Shown here one piece after another: positions 46,440 to 57,944 of a DNA stretch of 64,000 nucleotides. Within the stretch, counting starts at the first letter, position 1; every line of letters starts with the position of its first letter. Position numbers and translations under genes: made by a program. The stretch covers positions 174,001-238,000 of the forward strand of contig JACYXH010000722.1 of the NCBI GenBank assembly GCA_026745465.1, read 5' to 3'. The notes under the pieces are model-generated. The model had not been told where the DNA came from, did not search any database, and saw nothing but the letters and a program-made list of their open reading frames with translations. The DNA comes from Lota lota. Taxonomy: Eukaryota > Chordata > Actinopteri > Gadiformes > Lotidae.

Positions 46440-48785
46440 GAAACACTCCCCTGGTTTCTGTGCAGACCAGCGGTACATCTGTAAGGAAACACTCCCCTGG
46501 TTTGTGTGCAGACCAGTAGTACATCTGTAAGGAAACAGTCCCCTGGTTTCTGTGTAGACCAGCAGTACATCTGTAAGGAAACACTCCCCTGGTTTCTGTG
46601 TAGACCAGCAGTACTTCCTCTCTGTAAGGAAACAGTCCCCTGGTTTCTGTGTAGACCAGCAGTACTTCCTCTCTGTAAGGAAACACTCCCCTGGTTTCTG
46701 TGTAGACCAGCAGTACTTCTGTAAGGAAACAGTCCCCTGGTTTCTGTGCAGACCAGCAGTACTTCCTCTCTGTAAGGAAACACTCCCCTGGTTTCTGTGT
46801 AGACCAGCAGTACATCTGTAAGGAAACACTCCCCTGGTTTCTGTGTAGACCAGCAGTACTTCTGTAAGGAAACAGTCCCCTGGTTTCTGTGCAGACCAGC
46901 AGTACTTCCTCTCTGTAAGGAAACACTCCCCTGGTTTCTGTGTAGACCAGCAGTACTTCTGTAAGGAAACAGTCCCCTGGTTTCTGTGCAGACCAGCAGT
47001 ACTTCCTCTCTGTAAGGAAACACTCCCCTGGTTTCTGTGTAGACCAGCAGTACATCTGTAAGGAAACACTCCCCTGGTTTCTGTGTAGACCAGCAGTACT
47101 TCTGTAAGGAAACAGTCCCCTGGTTTCTGTGCAGACCAGCAGTACTTCCTCTCTGTAAGGAAACACTCCCCTGGTTTCTGTGTAGACCAGCAGTACATCT
47201 GTAAGGAAACACTCCCCTGGTTTCTGTGCAGACCAGCAGTACTTCTGTAAGGAAACAGTCCCCTGGTTTCTGTGCAGACCAGCAGTACTTCCTCTCTGTA
47301 AGGAAACAGTCCCCTGGTTTCTGTGTAGACCAGCAGTACTTCTGTAAGGAAACAGTCCCCTGGTTTCTGTGCAGACCAGCAGTACTTCCTCTCTGTAAGG
47401 AAACACTCCCCTGGTTTCTGTGTAGACCAGCAGTACTTCTGTAAGGAAACACTCCCCTGGTTTCTGTGTAGACCAGCAGTACTTCTGTAAGGAAACAGTC
47501 CCCTGGTTTCTGTGCAGACCAGCAGTACTTCCTCTCTGTAAGGAAACACTCCCCTGGTTTCTGTGTAGACCAGCAGTACTTCTGTAAGGAAACACTCCCC
47601 TGGTTTCTGTGCAGACCAGCAGTACTTCCTCTCTGTAAGGAAACACTCCCCTGGTTTCTGTGCAGACCAGCAGTACATCTGTAAGGAAACACTCCCCTGG
47701 TTTCTGTGTAGACCAGCAGTACTTCTGTAAGGAAACAGTCCCCTGGTTTCTGTGCAGACCAGCAGTACTTCCTCTCTGTAAGGAAACAGTCCCCTGGTTT
47801 CTGTGTAGACCAGCAGTACTTCTGTAAGGAAACAGTCCCCTGGTTTCTGTGCAGACCAGCAGTACTTCCTCTCTGTAAGGAAACACTCCCCTGGTTTCTG
47901 TGTAGACCAGCAGTACTTCTGTAAGGAAACACTCCCCTGGTTTCTGTGTAGACCAGCAGTACTTCTGTAAGGAAACAGTCCCCTGGTTTCTGTGCAGACC
48001 AGCAGTACTTCCTCTCTGTAAGGAAACACTCCCCTGGTTTCTGTGTAGACCAGCAGTACTTCTGTAAGGAAACACTCCCCTGGTTTCTGTGCAGACCAGC
48101 AGTACTTCCTCTCTGTAAGGAAACACTCCCCTGGTTTCTGTGTAGACCAGCAGTACATCTGTAAGGAAACACTCCCCTGGTTTCTGTGCAGACCAGCGGT
48201 ACATCTGTAGGGAAACACTCCCTGGTTTCTGTGCAGACCAGCAGTACTTCCTCTCTGTAAGGAAACACTCCCCTGGTTTCTGTGCAGACCAGCAGTACAT
48301 CTGTAAGGAAACACTCCCCTGGTTTCTGTGCAGACCAGCAGTACTTCTGTAAGGAAACAGTCCCCTGGTTTCTGTGCAGACCAGCAGTACTTCCTCTCTG
48401 TAAGGAAACAGTCCCCTGGTTTCTGTGTAGACCAGCAGTACTTCTGTAAGGAAACAGTCCCCTGGTTTCTGTGTAGACCAGCAGTACTTCTGTAAGGAAA
48501 CAGTCCCCTGGTTTCTGTGCAGACCAGCAGTACTTCCTCTCTGTAAGGAAACACTCCCCTGGTTTCTGTGTAGACCAGCAGTACTTCTGTAAGGAAACAC
48601 TCCCCTGGTTTCTGTGTAGACCAGCAGTACTTCCTCTCTGTAAGGAAACAGTCCCCTGGTTTCTGTGTAGACCAGCAGTACTTCCTCTCTGTAAGGAAAC
48701 ACTCCCCTGGTTTCTGTGTAGACCAGCAGTACTTCCTCTCTGTAAGGAAACACTCCCCTGGTTTCTGTGCAGACCAGCGGTACTT
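46440..48785. repeat. 46/51-bp minisatellite, ~49 copies
   Basis: Units contain CTGTAAGGAAACACTCCCCT, GGTTTCTGTGTAGACCAGCA and GTACTT with or without CCTCT. There are AAACAGTCCC and GTGCAGACC variants. Blocks of about 360 bp repeat in order (for example 47470-47830). All three minus-strand frames are open (771-988 codons), but their proteins are the same unit in different frames, so none is a gene. Confidence 0.96.
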
Positions 48786-49025
48786 TAGTGAAATCCCCCC
48801 TGAGCTCCCCAGGCTGGAGATGAGAGGGTGAATCTCCTTCTTGACCTTCTCTCTGCTCTGTTTTCTTCCTCAGGTACACCACATACAAACATGTTATTAC
48901 CTCACATTCGCTTATGCTATGTTACCTTATATTACATTGTATTCAACTACTTTGTTATGTTATATGACATGACATCATTGTTGGTATATTGTATATGACA
49001 TATCATATAATGTCGTATATTATAT
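48786..49025. other. unique spacer
   Basis: AT-rich after 48890 (TATATGACATATCATATAATG); nothing recognised. Confidence 0.5.
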
Positions 49026-49965
49026 AAGGTAGAGAGGTTATGTCATCTCATCTTTAGGTAGAGAGGTGATGTCATCTTTAGGTAGAGAGGTGGTAGAGAG
49101 GTGGTGTCATCTTTAGGTAGAGAGGTGATGTCATCTTTAGGTAGAGAGGCGGTAGAGAGGTGATGTCATCTTTAGGTAGAGAGGTGGTAGAGAGGCGGTA
49201 GAGAGGTGATGTCATCTTTAGGTAGAGAGGCGGTAGAGAGGTGGTAGAGAGGTGGTAGAGAGGTGGTAGAGAGGTGATGTCATCTTTAGGTAGAGAGGTG
49301 GTAGAGAGGTGGTGTCATCTTTAGGTAGAGAGGTGGTGTCATCTTTAGGTAGAGAGGCGGTAGAGAGGTGGTAGAGAGGTGGTAGAGAGGCGGTAGAGAG
49401 GTGGTAGAGAGGCGGTAGAGAGGTGGTAGAGAGGCGGTAGAGAGGCGGTAGAGAGGTGGTAGAGAGGTGGTAGAGAGGTGGTAGAGAGGCGGTAGAGAGG
49501 TGGTAGAGAGGCGGTAGAGAGGTGGTAGAGAGGTGGTAGAGAGGTGATGTCATCTTTAGGTAGAGAGGTGGTAGAGAGGCGGTAGAGAGGTGGTAGAGAG
49601 GTGGTAGAGAGGTGATGTCATCTTTAGGTAGAGAGGCGGTAGAGAGGCGGTAGAGAGGCGGTAGAGAGGCGGTAGAGAGGTGGTAGAGAGGTGGTAGAGA
49701 GGCGGTAGAGAGGTGGTAGAGAGGTGGTAGAGAGGTGGTAGAGAGGTGGTAGAGAGGTGGTAGAGAGGCGGTAGAGAGGCGGTAGAGAGGTGGTAGAGAG
49801 GTGGTAGAGAGGTGATGTCATCTTTAGGTAGAGAGGCGGTAGAGAGGCGGTAGAGAGGTGGTAGAGAGGTGATGTCATCTTTAGGTAGAGAGGCGGTAGA
49901 GAGGCGGTAGAGAGGCGGTAGAGAGGTGGTAGAGAGGCGGTAGAGAGGTGATGTCATCTTTAGGA
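49026..49965. repeat. GTAGAGAGGTG (11-bp) and GATGTCATCTTTAG array
   Basis: About 70 copies of GGTAGAGAGGT/GGTAGAGAGGC interrupted some 14 times by GATGTCATCTTTAG. Confidence 0.95.
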
Positions 49966-50339
49966 CCACCAGCACCAGACAGCTGATCCGGCTCGTTCCA
50001 CTGCTGGTACCCTGAGTGCCGAGGGGCCCTCCCCCAGATCTGTTCTGTTTACCGCCAGGGAGCTGCTGTTGCCGTGGAGACGGCGATACGCAGGCTGACT
50101 GACAGCCGGTGAGCCGAAGCCTGTCCCCCCTGGGGGTGTCCCGTCCCCCCGTCCCCCCTCCTCGTACACACACCCGGGTGTGTGTTGGTTTAGAGATATT
50201 TAGTTATTTACTGATGTTTATAGAAGTTGAGCTATTTATAGCTCTTTATAGATATATGTTTATAGATGTTAACATCTTAATAGATGTTGAGATCTTTATA
50301 GATGTTTAATACGCACATTGTGTATTAAAACCTGAAACT
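49966..50339. other. unique sequence, partly GC-rich
   Basis: 49966-50175 is GC-rich with no repeat. 50200-50310 has loose TTTATAGATGTT copies. No exon could be supported. Confidence 0.5.
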
Positions 50340-50475
50340 TGCCCTCTTGAAAGGCAGGTTGACCTGTGACCTCTTGAAAGGCAGGTTGACCTGTGACCTC
50401 TTGAAAGGCAGGTTGACCTGTGCCCTCTTGAAAGGCAGGGTGACCTGTGACCTCTTGAAAGGCAGGGTGACCTGG
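50340..50475. repeat. 27-bp minisatellite, 5 copies
   Basis: Units contain CTCTTGAAAGGCAGGTTGAC and then CTGTGAC. Confidence 0.95.
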
Positions 50476-50624
50476 GAGTCTCTACCAGCGAAGCAGCAGG
50501 TCTCTGTGTTCTCTTTGGGGGTTGTGTTTGTGCGTGTCATGGGTCTGGAGAAGGTCTGCTGTCCCACAGAAGAGCCTTTTATTCCCAGAATGAAAGAAGA
50601 GCTCTTGTCTCGCGCCTCCAGCGA

Positions 50625-52555
50625 AGCAGACCTGGTGTGTAGAGAGTCTAGTTGTGTAGCAGACCTGGTGTGTAGAGAGTCTAGTTGTGTAGCAGACCTG
50701 GTGTTTAGAGAGTCTAGTTGTGTAGCAGACCTGGTGTGTAGAGAGTCTAGTTGTGTAGCAGACCTGGTGTGTAGAGAGTCTAGTTGTGTAGCAGACCTGG
50801 TGTGTAGAGAGAGAGTCTAGTTGTATAGCAGACCTGCAGGTGTGTAGCAGACCTGCAGGTGTGTAGAGAGTCTAGTTGTGTAGCAGACCTGCAGGTGTGT
50901 AGAGAGTCTAGTTGTGTAGCAGACCTGCAGGTGTGTAGCAGACCTGCAGGTGTGTAGAGAGTCTAGTTGTGTAGCAGACCTGCAGGTGTGTAGAGAGTCT
51001 AGTTGTGTAGCAGACCTGCAGGTGTGTAGAGAGTCTAGTTGTGTAGCAGACCTGCAGGTGTGTAGCAGACCTGGTGTGTAGAGAGTCTAGTTGTGTAGCA
51101 GACCTAGTGTGTAGAGAGTCTAGTTGTGTAGCAGACCTGGTGTGTAGAGAGTCTAGTTGTGTAGCAGACCTGGTGTGTAGAGAGAGGGTCTAGTTGTGTA
51201 GCAGACCTGGTGTGTAGAGAGAGGGTCTAGTTGTGTAGCAGACCTGGTGTGTAGAGAGTCTAGTTGTGTAGCAGACCTGGTGTGTAGAGAGTCTAGTTGT
51301 GTAGCAGACCTGGTGTGTAGAGAGTCTAGTTGTGTAGCAGACCTGCAGGTGTGTAGAGAGTCTAGTTGTGTAGCAGACCTGCAGGTGTGTAGCAGACCTG
51401 GTGTGTAGAGAGTCTAGTTGTGTAGCAGACCTGCAGGTGTGTAGAGAGTCTAGTTGTGTAGCAGACCTGGTGTGTAGAGAGAGAGTCTAGTTGTATAGCA
51501 GACCTGCAGGTGTGTAGCAGACCTGCAGGTGTGTAGAGAGTCTAGTTGTGTAGCAGACCTGCAGGTGTGTAGAGAGTCTAGTTGTGTAGCAGACCTGCAG
51601 GTGTGTAGCAGACCTGCAGGTGTGTAGAGAGTCTAGTTGTGTAGCAGACCTGCAGGTGTGTAGAGAGTCTAGTTGTGTAGCAGACCTGCAGGTGTGTAGA
51701 GAGTCTAGTTGTGTAGCAGACCTGCAGGTGTGTAGCAGACCTGCAGGTGTGTAGAGAGTCTAGTTGTGTAGCAGACCTGCAGGTGTGTAGCAGACCTGCA
51801 GGTGTGTAGAGAGTCTAGTTGTGTAGCAGACCTGCAGGTGTGTAGAGAGTCTAGTTGTGTAGCAGACCTGCAGGTGTGTAGCAGACCTGCAGGTGTGTAG
51901 AGAGTCTAGTTGTGTAGCAGACCTGCAGGTGTGTAGAGAGTCTAGTTGTGTAGCAGACCTGCAGGTGTGTAGCAGACCTGCAGGTGTGTAGAGAGTCTAG
52001 TTGTGTAGCAGACCTGCAGGTGTGTAGCAGACCTGCAGGTGTGTAGCAGACCTGAAGGTGTGTAGAGAGTCTAATTGTGTAGCAGACCTGCAGGTGTGTA
52101 GAGAGTCTAGTTGTGTAGCAGACCTGCAGGTGTGTAGAGAGTCTAGTTGTGTAGCAGACCTGCAGGTGTGTAGAGAGTCTAGTTGTGTAGCAGACCTGCA
52201 GGTGTGTAGCAGACCTGCAGGTGTGTAGCAGACCTGCAGGTGTGTAGCAGACCTGGTGTGCAGAGATAGTCTAGTTGTGTAGCAGACCTGCAGGTATGTA
52301 GAGAGTCTAGTTGTGTAGCAGACCTGCAGGTGTGTAGAGAGTCTAGTTGTGTAGCAGACCTGCAGGTGTGTAGCAGACCTGCAGGTATGTAGCAGACCTG
52401 CAGGTGTGTAGAGAGTCTAGTTGTGTAGCAGACCTGCAGGTGTGTAGAGAGTCTAGTTGTGTAGCAGACCTGCAGGTGTGTAGAGAGTCTAGTTGTGTAG
52501 CAGACCTGCAGGTGTGTAGAAAGTCTAGTTGTGTAGCAGACCTGGTGTGTAGAGA
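50625..52555. repeat. TAGCAGACCTGCAGGTGTG array, 17- and 33-34-bp units
   Basis: About 1.9 kb. A 17-bp unit GTGTAGCAGACCTGCAG is mixed with a longer unit adding GTGTAGAGAGTCTAGTT. Every CTGCAG is a PstI palindrome. Near-identical blocks repeat at about 650 bp (50816-51070 and 51480-51740). Confidence 0.96.
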
Positions 52556-53004
52556 GTACTGTTCTCTTGGTCTGTGGTGAACCTCATAGTTCCTCGTGGT
52601 TCAGCTAGATGAAGCAGGTCAGTGCTTCATGGTTGAACCCAAAAGCTTCCTTTTGACCGATCCAAAGAGCTTTCTATCCCACATGTTGTGGTCCCACTGT
52701 CGAACCTTCAGTTACCAGGAATCAGCAGGACCTGCTGGTCTGATGGTTCCTCTACGTCTTGGTGCTCAGCGTTCCTTCTGCTTGGTTCTATCCATCAGAA
52801 CCGTCCCTGGAGGAGATGTCTCCCGGTTCCTTCCCTCTGAGTCTGAGGACTTTCTCCTGGTTCTTTACATCCTTTAGATCCGTTCCGTTGAACCAAAGGA
52901 TCCCGGTCTGCTCAGTGTTCTGGGTGTGTCCCACAGACCGCTCCTCACAAAGACGCTGAGAGCTCAAAGATGGGGATCCTTTTACGGAAGGACTTTTGTG
53001 TTGG
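52556..53004. other. unique sequence
   Basis: No repeat. The open frame from 52596 has no recognisable domain and no conserved exon edge, so I leave it unassigned. Confidence 0.5.
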
Positions 53005-53690
53005 ACCCAAGGTGTTGGGCCCCAGGTGTTGGACCCCAGGTGTTGGACCCCAGGTGTTGGGCCCCAGGTGTTGGACCCCAGGTGTTGGACCCAAGGTGTT
53101 GGGCCCCAGGTGTTGGACCCCAGGTGTTGGACCCCAGGTGTTGGACCCCAGGTGTTGGGCCCCAGGTGTTGGACCCAAGGTGTTGGACCCCAGGTGTTGG
53201 ACCCCAGGTGTTGGACCCAAGGTGTTGGACCCCAGGTGTTGGACCCAAGGTGTTGGGCCCCAGGTGTTGGACCCAAGGTGTTGGACCCCAGGTGTTGGAC
53301 CCCAGGTGTTGGGCCCCAGGTGTTGGACCCCAGGTGTTGGACCCCAGGTGTTGGGCCCCAGGTGTTGGGCCCCAGGTGTTGGGCCCCAGGTGTTGGACCC
53401 CAGGTGTTGGGCCCCAGGTGTTGGACCCCAGGTGTTGGACCCCAGGTGTTGGGCCCCAGGTGTTGGACCCCAGGTGTTGGGCCCCAGGTGTTGGGCCCCA
53501 GGTGTTGGACCCAAGGTGTTGGACCCCAGGTGTTGGACCCAAGGTGTTGGACCCCAGGTGTTGGACCCCAGGTGTTGGACCCCAGGTGCTGGACCCCAGG
53601 TGTTGGGCCCCAGGTGTTGGACCCCAGGTGTTGGGCCCCAGGTGTTGGACCCCAGGTGCTGGACCCCAGGTGTTGGACCCCAGGTTTAGT
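53005..53690. repeat. 15-bp GGTGTTGGACCCCAG minisatellite, ~46 copies
   Basis: Units GGTGTTGGACCCCAG, GGTGTTGGGCCCCAG and GGTGTTGGACCCAAG. Stop-free on both strands in all frames, giving many artefact ORFs. Each CCCCAG/GTGTTG resembles a joined acceptor. Confidence 0.97.
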
Positions 53691-53849
53691 CCTTCAGTAA
53701 GAGTTCAGACTACACAACACAGAGCCTCACTGCTCACTGGAACCTACTGGATCCACAGAGATCACATTTCACCCCCCCCCCCCCCCCACACCTGCATCTA
53801 CAGGACTGTAGGCTCACATCTGGATCAACAGCACACTTAAAGGGTGATC

Positions 53850-54600
53850 TACACAACTTTAAATAATAAAGTTTATTACACAAAACATCTACACAACTTT
53901 AAATAATAAAGTTTATTACACAAAACATCTACACAACTTAAGATAATAAAGTTTATTACACAAAACATCTACACAACTTTAAATAATAAAGTTTATTACA
54001 CAAAACATCTACACAACTTTAAATAATAAAGTTTATTACACAAAACATCTACACAACTTTAGATAATAAAGTTTATTACACAAAACATCTACACAACTTT
54101 AAATAATAAAGTTTATTACACAAAACATCTACACAACTTTAGATAATAAAGTTTATAACACAACACATCTACACAACTTTATATATAATACATTCAGTAA
54201 ACAACACATCTACACAACTTTAAATAATAACGTTTATAACACAACACATCTACACATTCAATAGTAAAGTTTATAACACAACACATCTACACAACTTTAT
54301 ATATAATACATTCAATAAACAACACATCTACACAACTTTTAATAATGTTTAAAACACAACACATCTACACTTTCAATAGTAAAGTTTATAACACAACACA
54401 TCTACACAACTTTAGATAATAAAGTTTATAACACAACACATCTACACAACTTTAGATAATAAAGTTTATAACACAACACATCTACACAACTTTAGATAAT
54501 AAAGTTTATAACACAACACATCTACACAACTTTAGATAATAAAGTTTATAACACAACACATCTACACAACTTAAGATAATAACGTTTATAACACAATATA
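53850..54600. repeat. ~40-bp minisatellite with AATAAA in each unit
   Basis: Units contain ACATCTACACAACTTTAGAT and then AATAAAGTTTATAACACAAC, about 19 copies. The canonical poly(A) hexamer AATAAA is retained in about 14, followed by T-rich GTTTATTACA. A poly-C run at 53770-53787 precedes. Confidence 0.95.
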
Positions 54601-54617
54601 CAATCTATACAACAATG

Positions 54618-55108
54618 CTACACGCTACCACTCCAGCGCTACCACTCCAGCGCTACATGGTCCAGCGCTATAGGCTACACGCTACCCCTCCAGCGCTACA
54701 GGCTACACGCTACTACACCAGTGCTACCACTCCAGCGCTACATGGTCCAGCGCTATAGGCTACACGCTACCCCTCCAGCGCTATAGGCTACACGCTACCC
54801 CTCCAGCGCTATAGGCTACACGCTACCACTCCAGCGCTACAGGCTACACGCTACCCCTCCAGCGCTATAGGCTACACGCTACCACTCCAGCGCTATAGGC
54901 TACACACTACCCCTCCAGCGCTATAGGCTACACGCTACCACTCCAGCGCTATAGGCTACATGCTACCACTCCAGCGCTACATGGTCCAGCACTATAGGCT
55001 ACATGCTACCACTCCAGCGCTACAGGCTACACGCTACCACTCCAGCGCTACAGGCTACACGCTACCACTCCAGCGCTACAGGCTACACGCTACCACTCCA
55101 GCGCTAGT
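54618..55108. repeat. ~28-bp GCTACACGCTACCACTCCAG minisatellite
   Basis: About 18 units of CAGCGCTACAGGCTACACGC and then TACCACTC, with CTATAGG and ACATGGTC variants. Each has an AGCGCT palindrome. Confidence 0.93.
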
Positions 55109-55244
55109 CGCCTCGCTAGGACTCCCGGCTGCTGTGTGTGGAATCTGGCCATGGGCCTCCTCCTTGGCCTCTAAAAGTTATTTTGGGATCAGCATTCGAT
55201 CTTCTTTCTGCACAAGATCTCCACAGCAGCCTCTGGGGAAACAG

Positions 55245-55282
<38 letters not shown>

Positions 55283-56119
55283 CCCTTACCGCCGTCACGG
55301 CAACAGAGGCTCGTCCCAGCGCAAGTCCCGAGCTACAGACTGTGTGGCTGGTCGCGGTCGGCTAACAGCTGATCTGAAGAGAGCTGATCTGAAGAGAGCT
55401 GATGTGAAGCTGGCGAGGTGACCGAACACCTCAGGAATGCGTGGAGCTAGCTTAGTATTTCCGACATGGACGACAAACGGGAGCATTTGTCCCGGAGCAG
55501 AGCTTCTGCCTGCTCCTCCCCTTGCAGGGACTGGCTGAACACAACAGCCTGGCCCGTCTTGTTCTGACCTGTCTTCAAGGAAAAGCCCTCCTCCCACCTC
55601 GCCTTCTCTTCTCCTCAAACGTTGTGCACTTCTACTCCCGAGGATTCACCACCGAAAGAACTAGCCGGAAACTTCCGAAACTTCAACAACAAGTGCGGAA
55701 GCTCCAGAGAGGCGTGGTGCCAACACATCCAGCAGCAGAGCCCAGGTCAGAAGCAGCTGGAGATGGGAGTGTAGGAGCTCTTCATGCTGCAGACCAGCGA
55801 GCCAGGACCAGCCTCGGGAGAACATGAGCGTAAACAAGGACCCCCGGAGGAAGGGAGTCTCCTCTGTCTTCAGCTCCGGGCGCAAGCCCTTGCTCCTGGG
55901 GTACGTCTGTTGCTATGACGCTGAACCTCTGGCTGTGGGGTGTGGTGTCCAGACGCTGTCGCTGCTCATGTGTTCTCAGCTCATGGTTCCTGTTCTCATG
56001 ATGGCTCTGTCGTACAACTCCTTGTTGACTTGCTTTTATTTCTGCCTGGCGCTCAGTGGTTCACTGCTAGCCCAGAAGGTCCCTAAAGAGGGTGCTGTCA
56101 TGAATGGACCGTCTGATGG
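55109..56119. other. unique sequence with poly-C run at 55247-55279
   Basis: About 1 kb of largely non-repetitive, moderately GC-rich DNA (55440-56060). It has short open frames on both strands but no domain, exon consensus or transposon signature I recognise. It could hide a diverged retroelement or a regulatory block. Confidence 0.4.
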
Positions 56120-56262
56120 AGGTGAGACTGTGATGGAGGTGAGACTGTGATGGAGGTGAGACTGTGATGGAGGTGAGACTGTGATGGAGGTGAGACTGAT
56201 GGAGGTGAGACTGTGATGGAGGTGAGACTGATGGAGGTGATACTGATGGAGGTGATGGAGAC
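56120..56262. repeat. 17-bp GATGGAGGTGAGACTGT minisatellite
   Basis: About nine copies of 14-17 bp. Each unit contains GAGGTGAGA, a donor-like string. Confidence 0.93.
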
Positions 56263-56411
56263 TGTGTTTGGGATGTCATGCTGTAGCTTGCATTGTACCA
56301 CCCAGGAGGAAGTTGGCATTGTTTGGTGATGAACTTCCTGTTTCACATGAAGCGATGATGTTCAAAACAGAATCATAATTCTCTTTAAAGACAGCATCTA
56401 CACTATAAGAC

Positions 56412-56412
<1 letters not shown>

Positions 56413-56458
<46 letters not shown>

Positions 56459-56715
56459 TTTGTGTGCATGTGTATGTATTTGTGTGTGTCTGCGTGCATG
56501 TGTGTGTGTGTCTGCGTGCGTGCGTGTGTGTTTGTGTGCGTGGGTGTGTGTCTGCGTGTGTGTTTGTGTGTTTGTGTGTGTCTGCGTGAGTGTGTGTTTG
56601 TGTGTGCGTGGGTGTGTGTCTGCGTGTGTTTGTGTGTGTCTGCGTGCATGTGTGTATGTGTTTGTGTGTGTGTGTGCGTGGGTGTGTGTCTGCGTGTGTG
56701 TGCATGTATTTGGGT
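56413..56715. repeat. (TG)n with GTGTGTCTGCGTG units
   Basis: Pure TG to 56457, then about 260 bp of TG with TCTGCGTGCATG and TTTGTGTG inserts. Confidence 0.95.
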
Positions 56716-57345
56716 GTGGGGGTTCTGTAGTATTGTAGTACTGTAGTAGTACTGTGGGTGCTGTAGTATTGTAGTACTTACATATTATATATATTGTATA
56801 TATTTATATACATATTAAATATATTAAGGCTGTTGATGCTGTGAGTGCTGTAGCAGAACAGCCAGTTGTGATCTGGTCTACAGTGTTCTGCTGTGTAGAG
56901 AAGCGCTGAGGTAGTTCTGTGGTCCTGATAACGCACTGCTGCCCTCTGCTGGACGAGAGGAGCAGGTTCCAATTCTGCACAATTACTGATCAGAAATACT
57001 GATTTATTGAACTGTATCGTATTTAATATCCCGGTTATGAAAATATCAAATATAATAGTCCAACCCAATACTACCACACACACCACTGGTACATCTTACA
57101 TCCATCCAGTTACATCCTGGTCTGTGAAATAGTTAAGTGGTCTGTGAACCAGTACATCTGATCTGCCTCTGAGCTGGGGAAGCCATTCAGTAGCACACAA
57201 ACATTTGGTTAGTTTCCTGTAGAATACAGAAGACACGCAGGACCTCTATCCTCCACTAGGGGCCACCAGAGCCCTCCTCTCGACCGCTTCCCAGCAGGTC
57301 AATGTTTACCTGAGGTGTCAACAACCCCAGACTGACCACATGGGC
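56716..57345. other. unique intronic sequence
   Basis: AT-rich, with short GTAGTATTGTAGTACT repeats at the left end. No exon seen. Confidence 0.5.
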
Positions 57346-57349
57346 TCAT

Positions 57350-57370
57350 ATCTCTCTCTCTCTCTCTCTC

Positions 57371-57462
<92 letters not shown>

Positions 57463-57562
57463 CAGACAGAGAGAGAGAGAGGGGGAGAGGGAGAGACAGA
57501 CAGGGAGAGAGAGAGGGAGAGAGAGGGAGAGACAGACAGGGAGAGAGAGAGGGGGAGAGAGA
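57350..57562. repeat. (CT)n-(GA)n inverted microsatellite
   Basis: About 22 bp of CT is followed by TAGAGA and about 85 bp of GA, then GGGAGAGACAGACA units. The CT arm can pair with the GA arm to form a hairpin. Confidence 0.95.
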
Positions 57563-57806
57563 GGACTTTAGAAGGGTTCAGATCAGCTGTACATAGTTGC
57601 TGTGGGTCAGTAGCGAGCAGTGTGTTGTGTTCACCACCACAACACCGCGAGCCAGGGCTGGACTCACCCCGTGGAGTCGGGGGGAGGAGAGGAATGCTGC
57701 TGACAACACCAGGTAGACCTAACTAGTCGCTAACTAGCAGCCTAACCACCGAGCATGGCGTGAGGGAGGCAGCGAGCGCGTGAAGGGGAGGAGCAGAGAA
57801 GAAGAC
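57563..57806 (+). promoter_or_regulatory. pde4c: upstream region of the third PDE4 start exon
   Basis: Moderately GC-rich, repeat-free. A minimal uORF (ATGGCGTGA, 57754-57762) precedes the start codon at 57807. No TATA box noticed. Confidence 0.35.
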
Positions 57807-57928
57807 ATGAGCTTACCCACCAACCGCGGCTTGCTAGCCCTCGCGGCGCACGACCGCTGCTTTAAGCTGAGCGCTGGATCCCCCCGCGCCGTCCACGGGC
57901 CCATCGACATCGTGCTCAGACACCGCCG
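57807..57928 (+). CDS. pde4c: candidate alternative PDE4 N-terminal exon
   Basis: ATG in GAAGACATGA gives MSLPTNRGLLALAAHDRCFK, then LSAGSPRAVHGPIDIVLRHR. The frame ends CG in phase 2 at GTAACC, the same donor hexamer and phase as the exon at 38315. It would join to 62537 as R-FDVENG. I do not recognise the peptide. The evidence is the start codon, open frame, donor, phase and position between known PDE4 exons. It could instead be chance in an intron. Confidence 0.5.
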
Positions 57929-57944
57929 GTAACCCCAGCGTCTG

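Noticed and set aside
45900-48888. Minus-strand ORFs of 771, 884 and 988 codons
   Set aside because: All three frames are translations of the same 46/51-bp array (CTETRG, AGLHRNQG, WSTQKPG); no domain, no non-repetitive core.
52596-52877. 93-codon + frame before the 15-bp array
   Set aside because: No homology I recognise, no splice context, and composition typical of random open sequence.
55109-56150. Possible retroelement ORF or extra PDE4 exon in the unique kilobase
   Set aside because: Several short frames but no recognisable domain, conserved motif or phase-2 donor with a credible start; left as unassigned.
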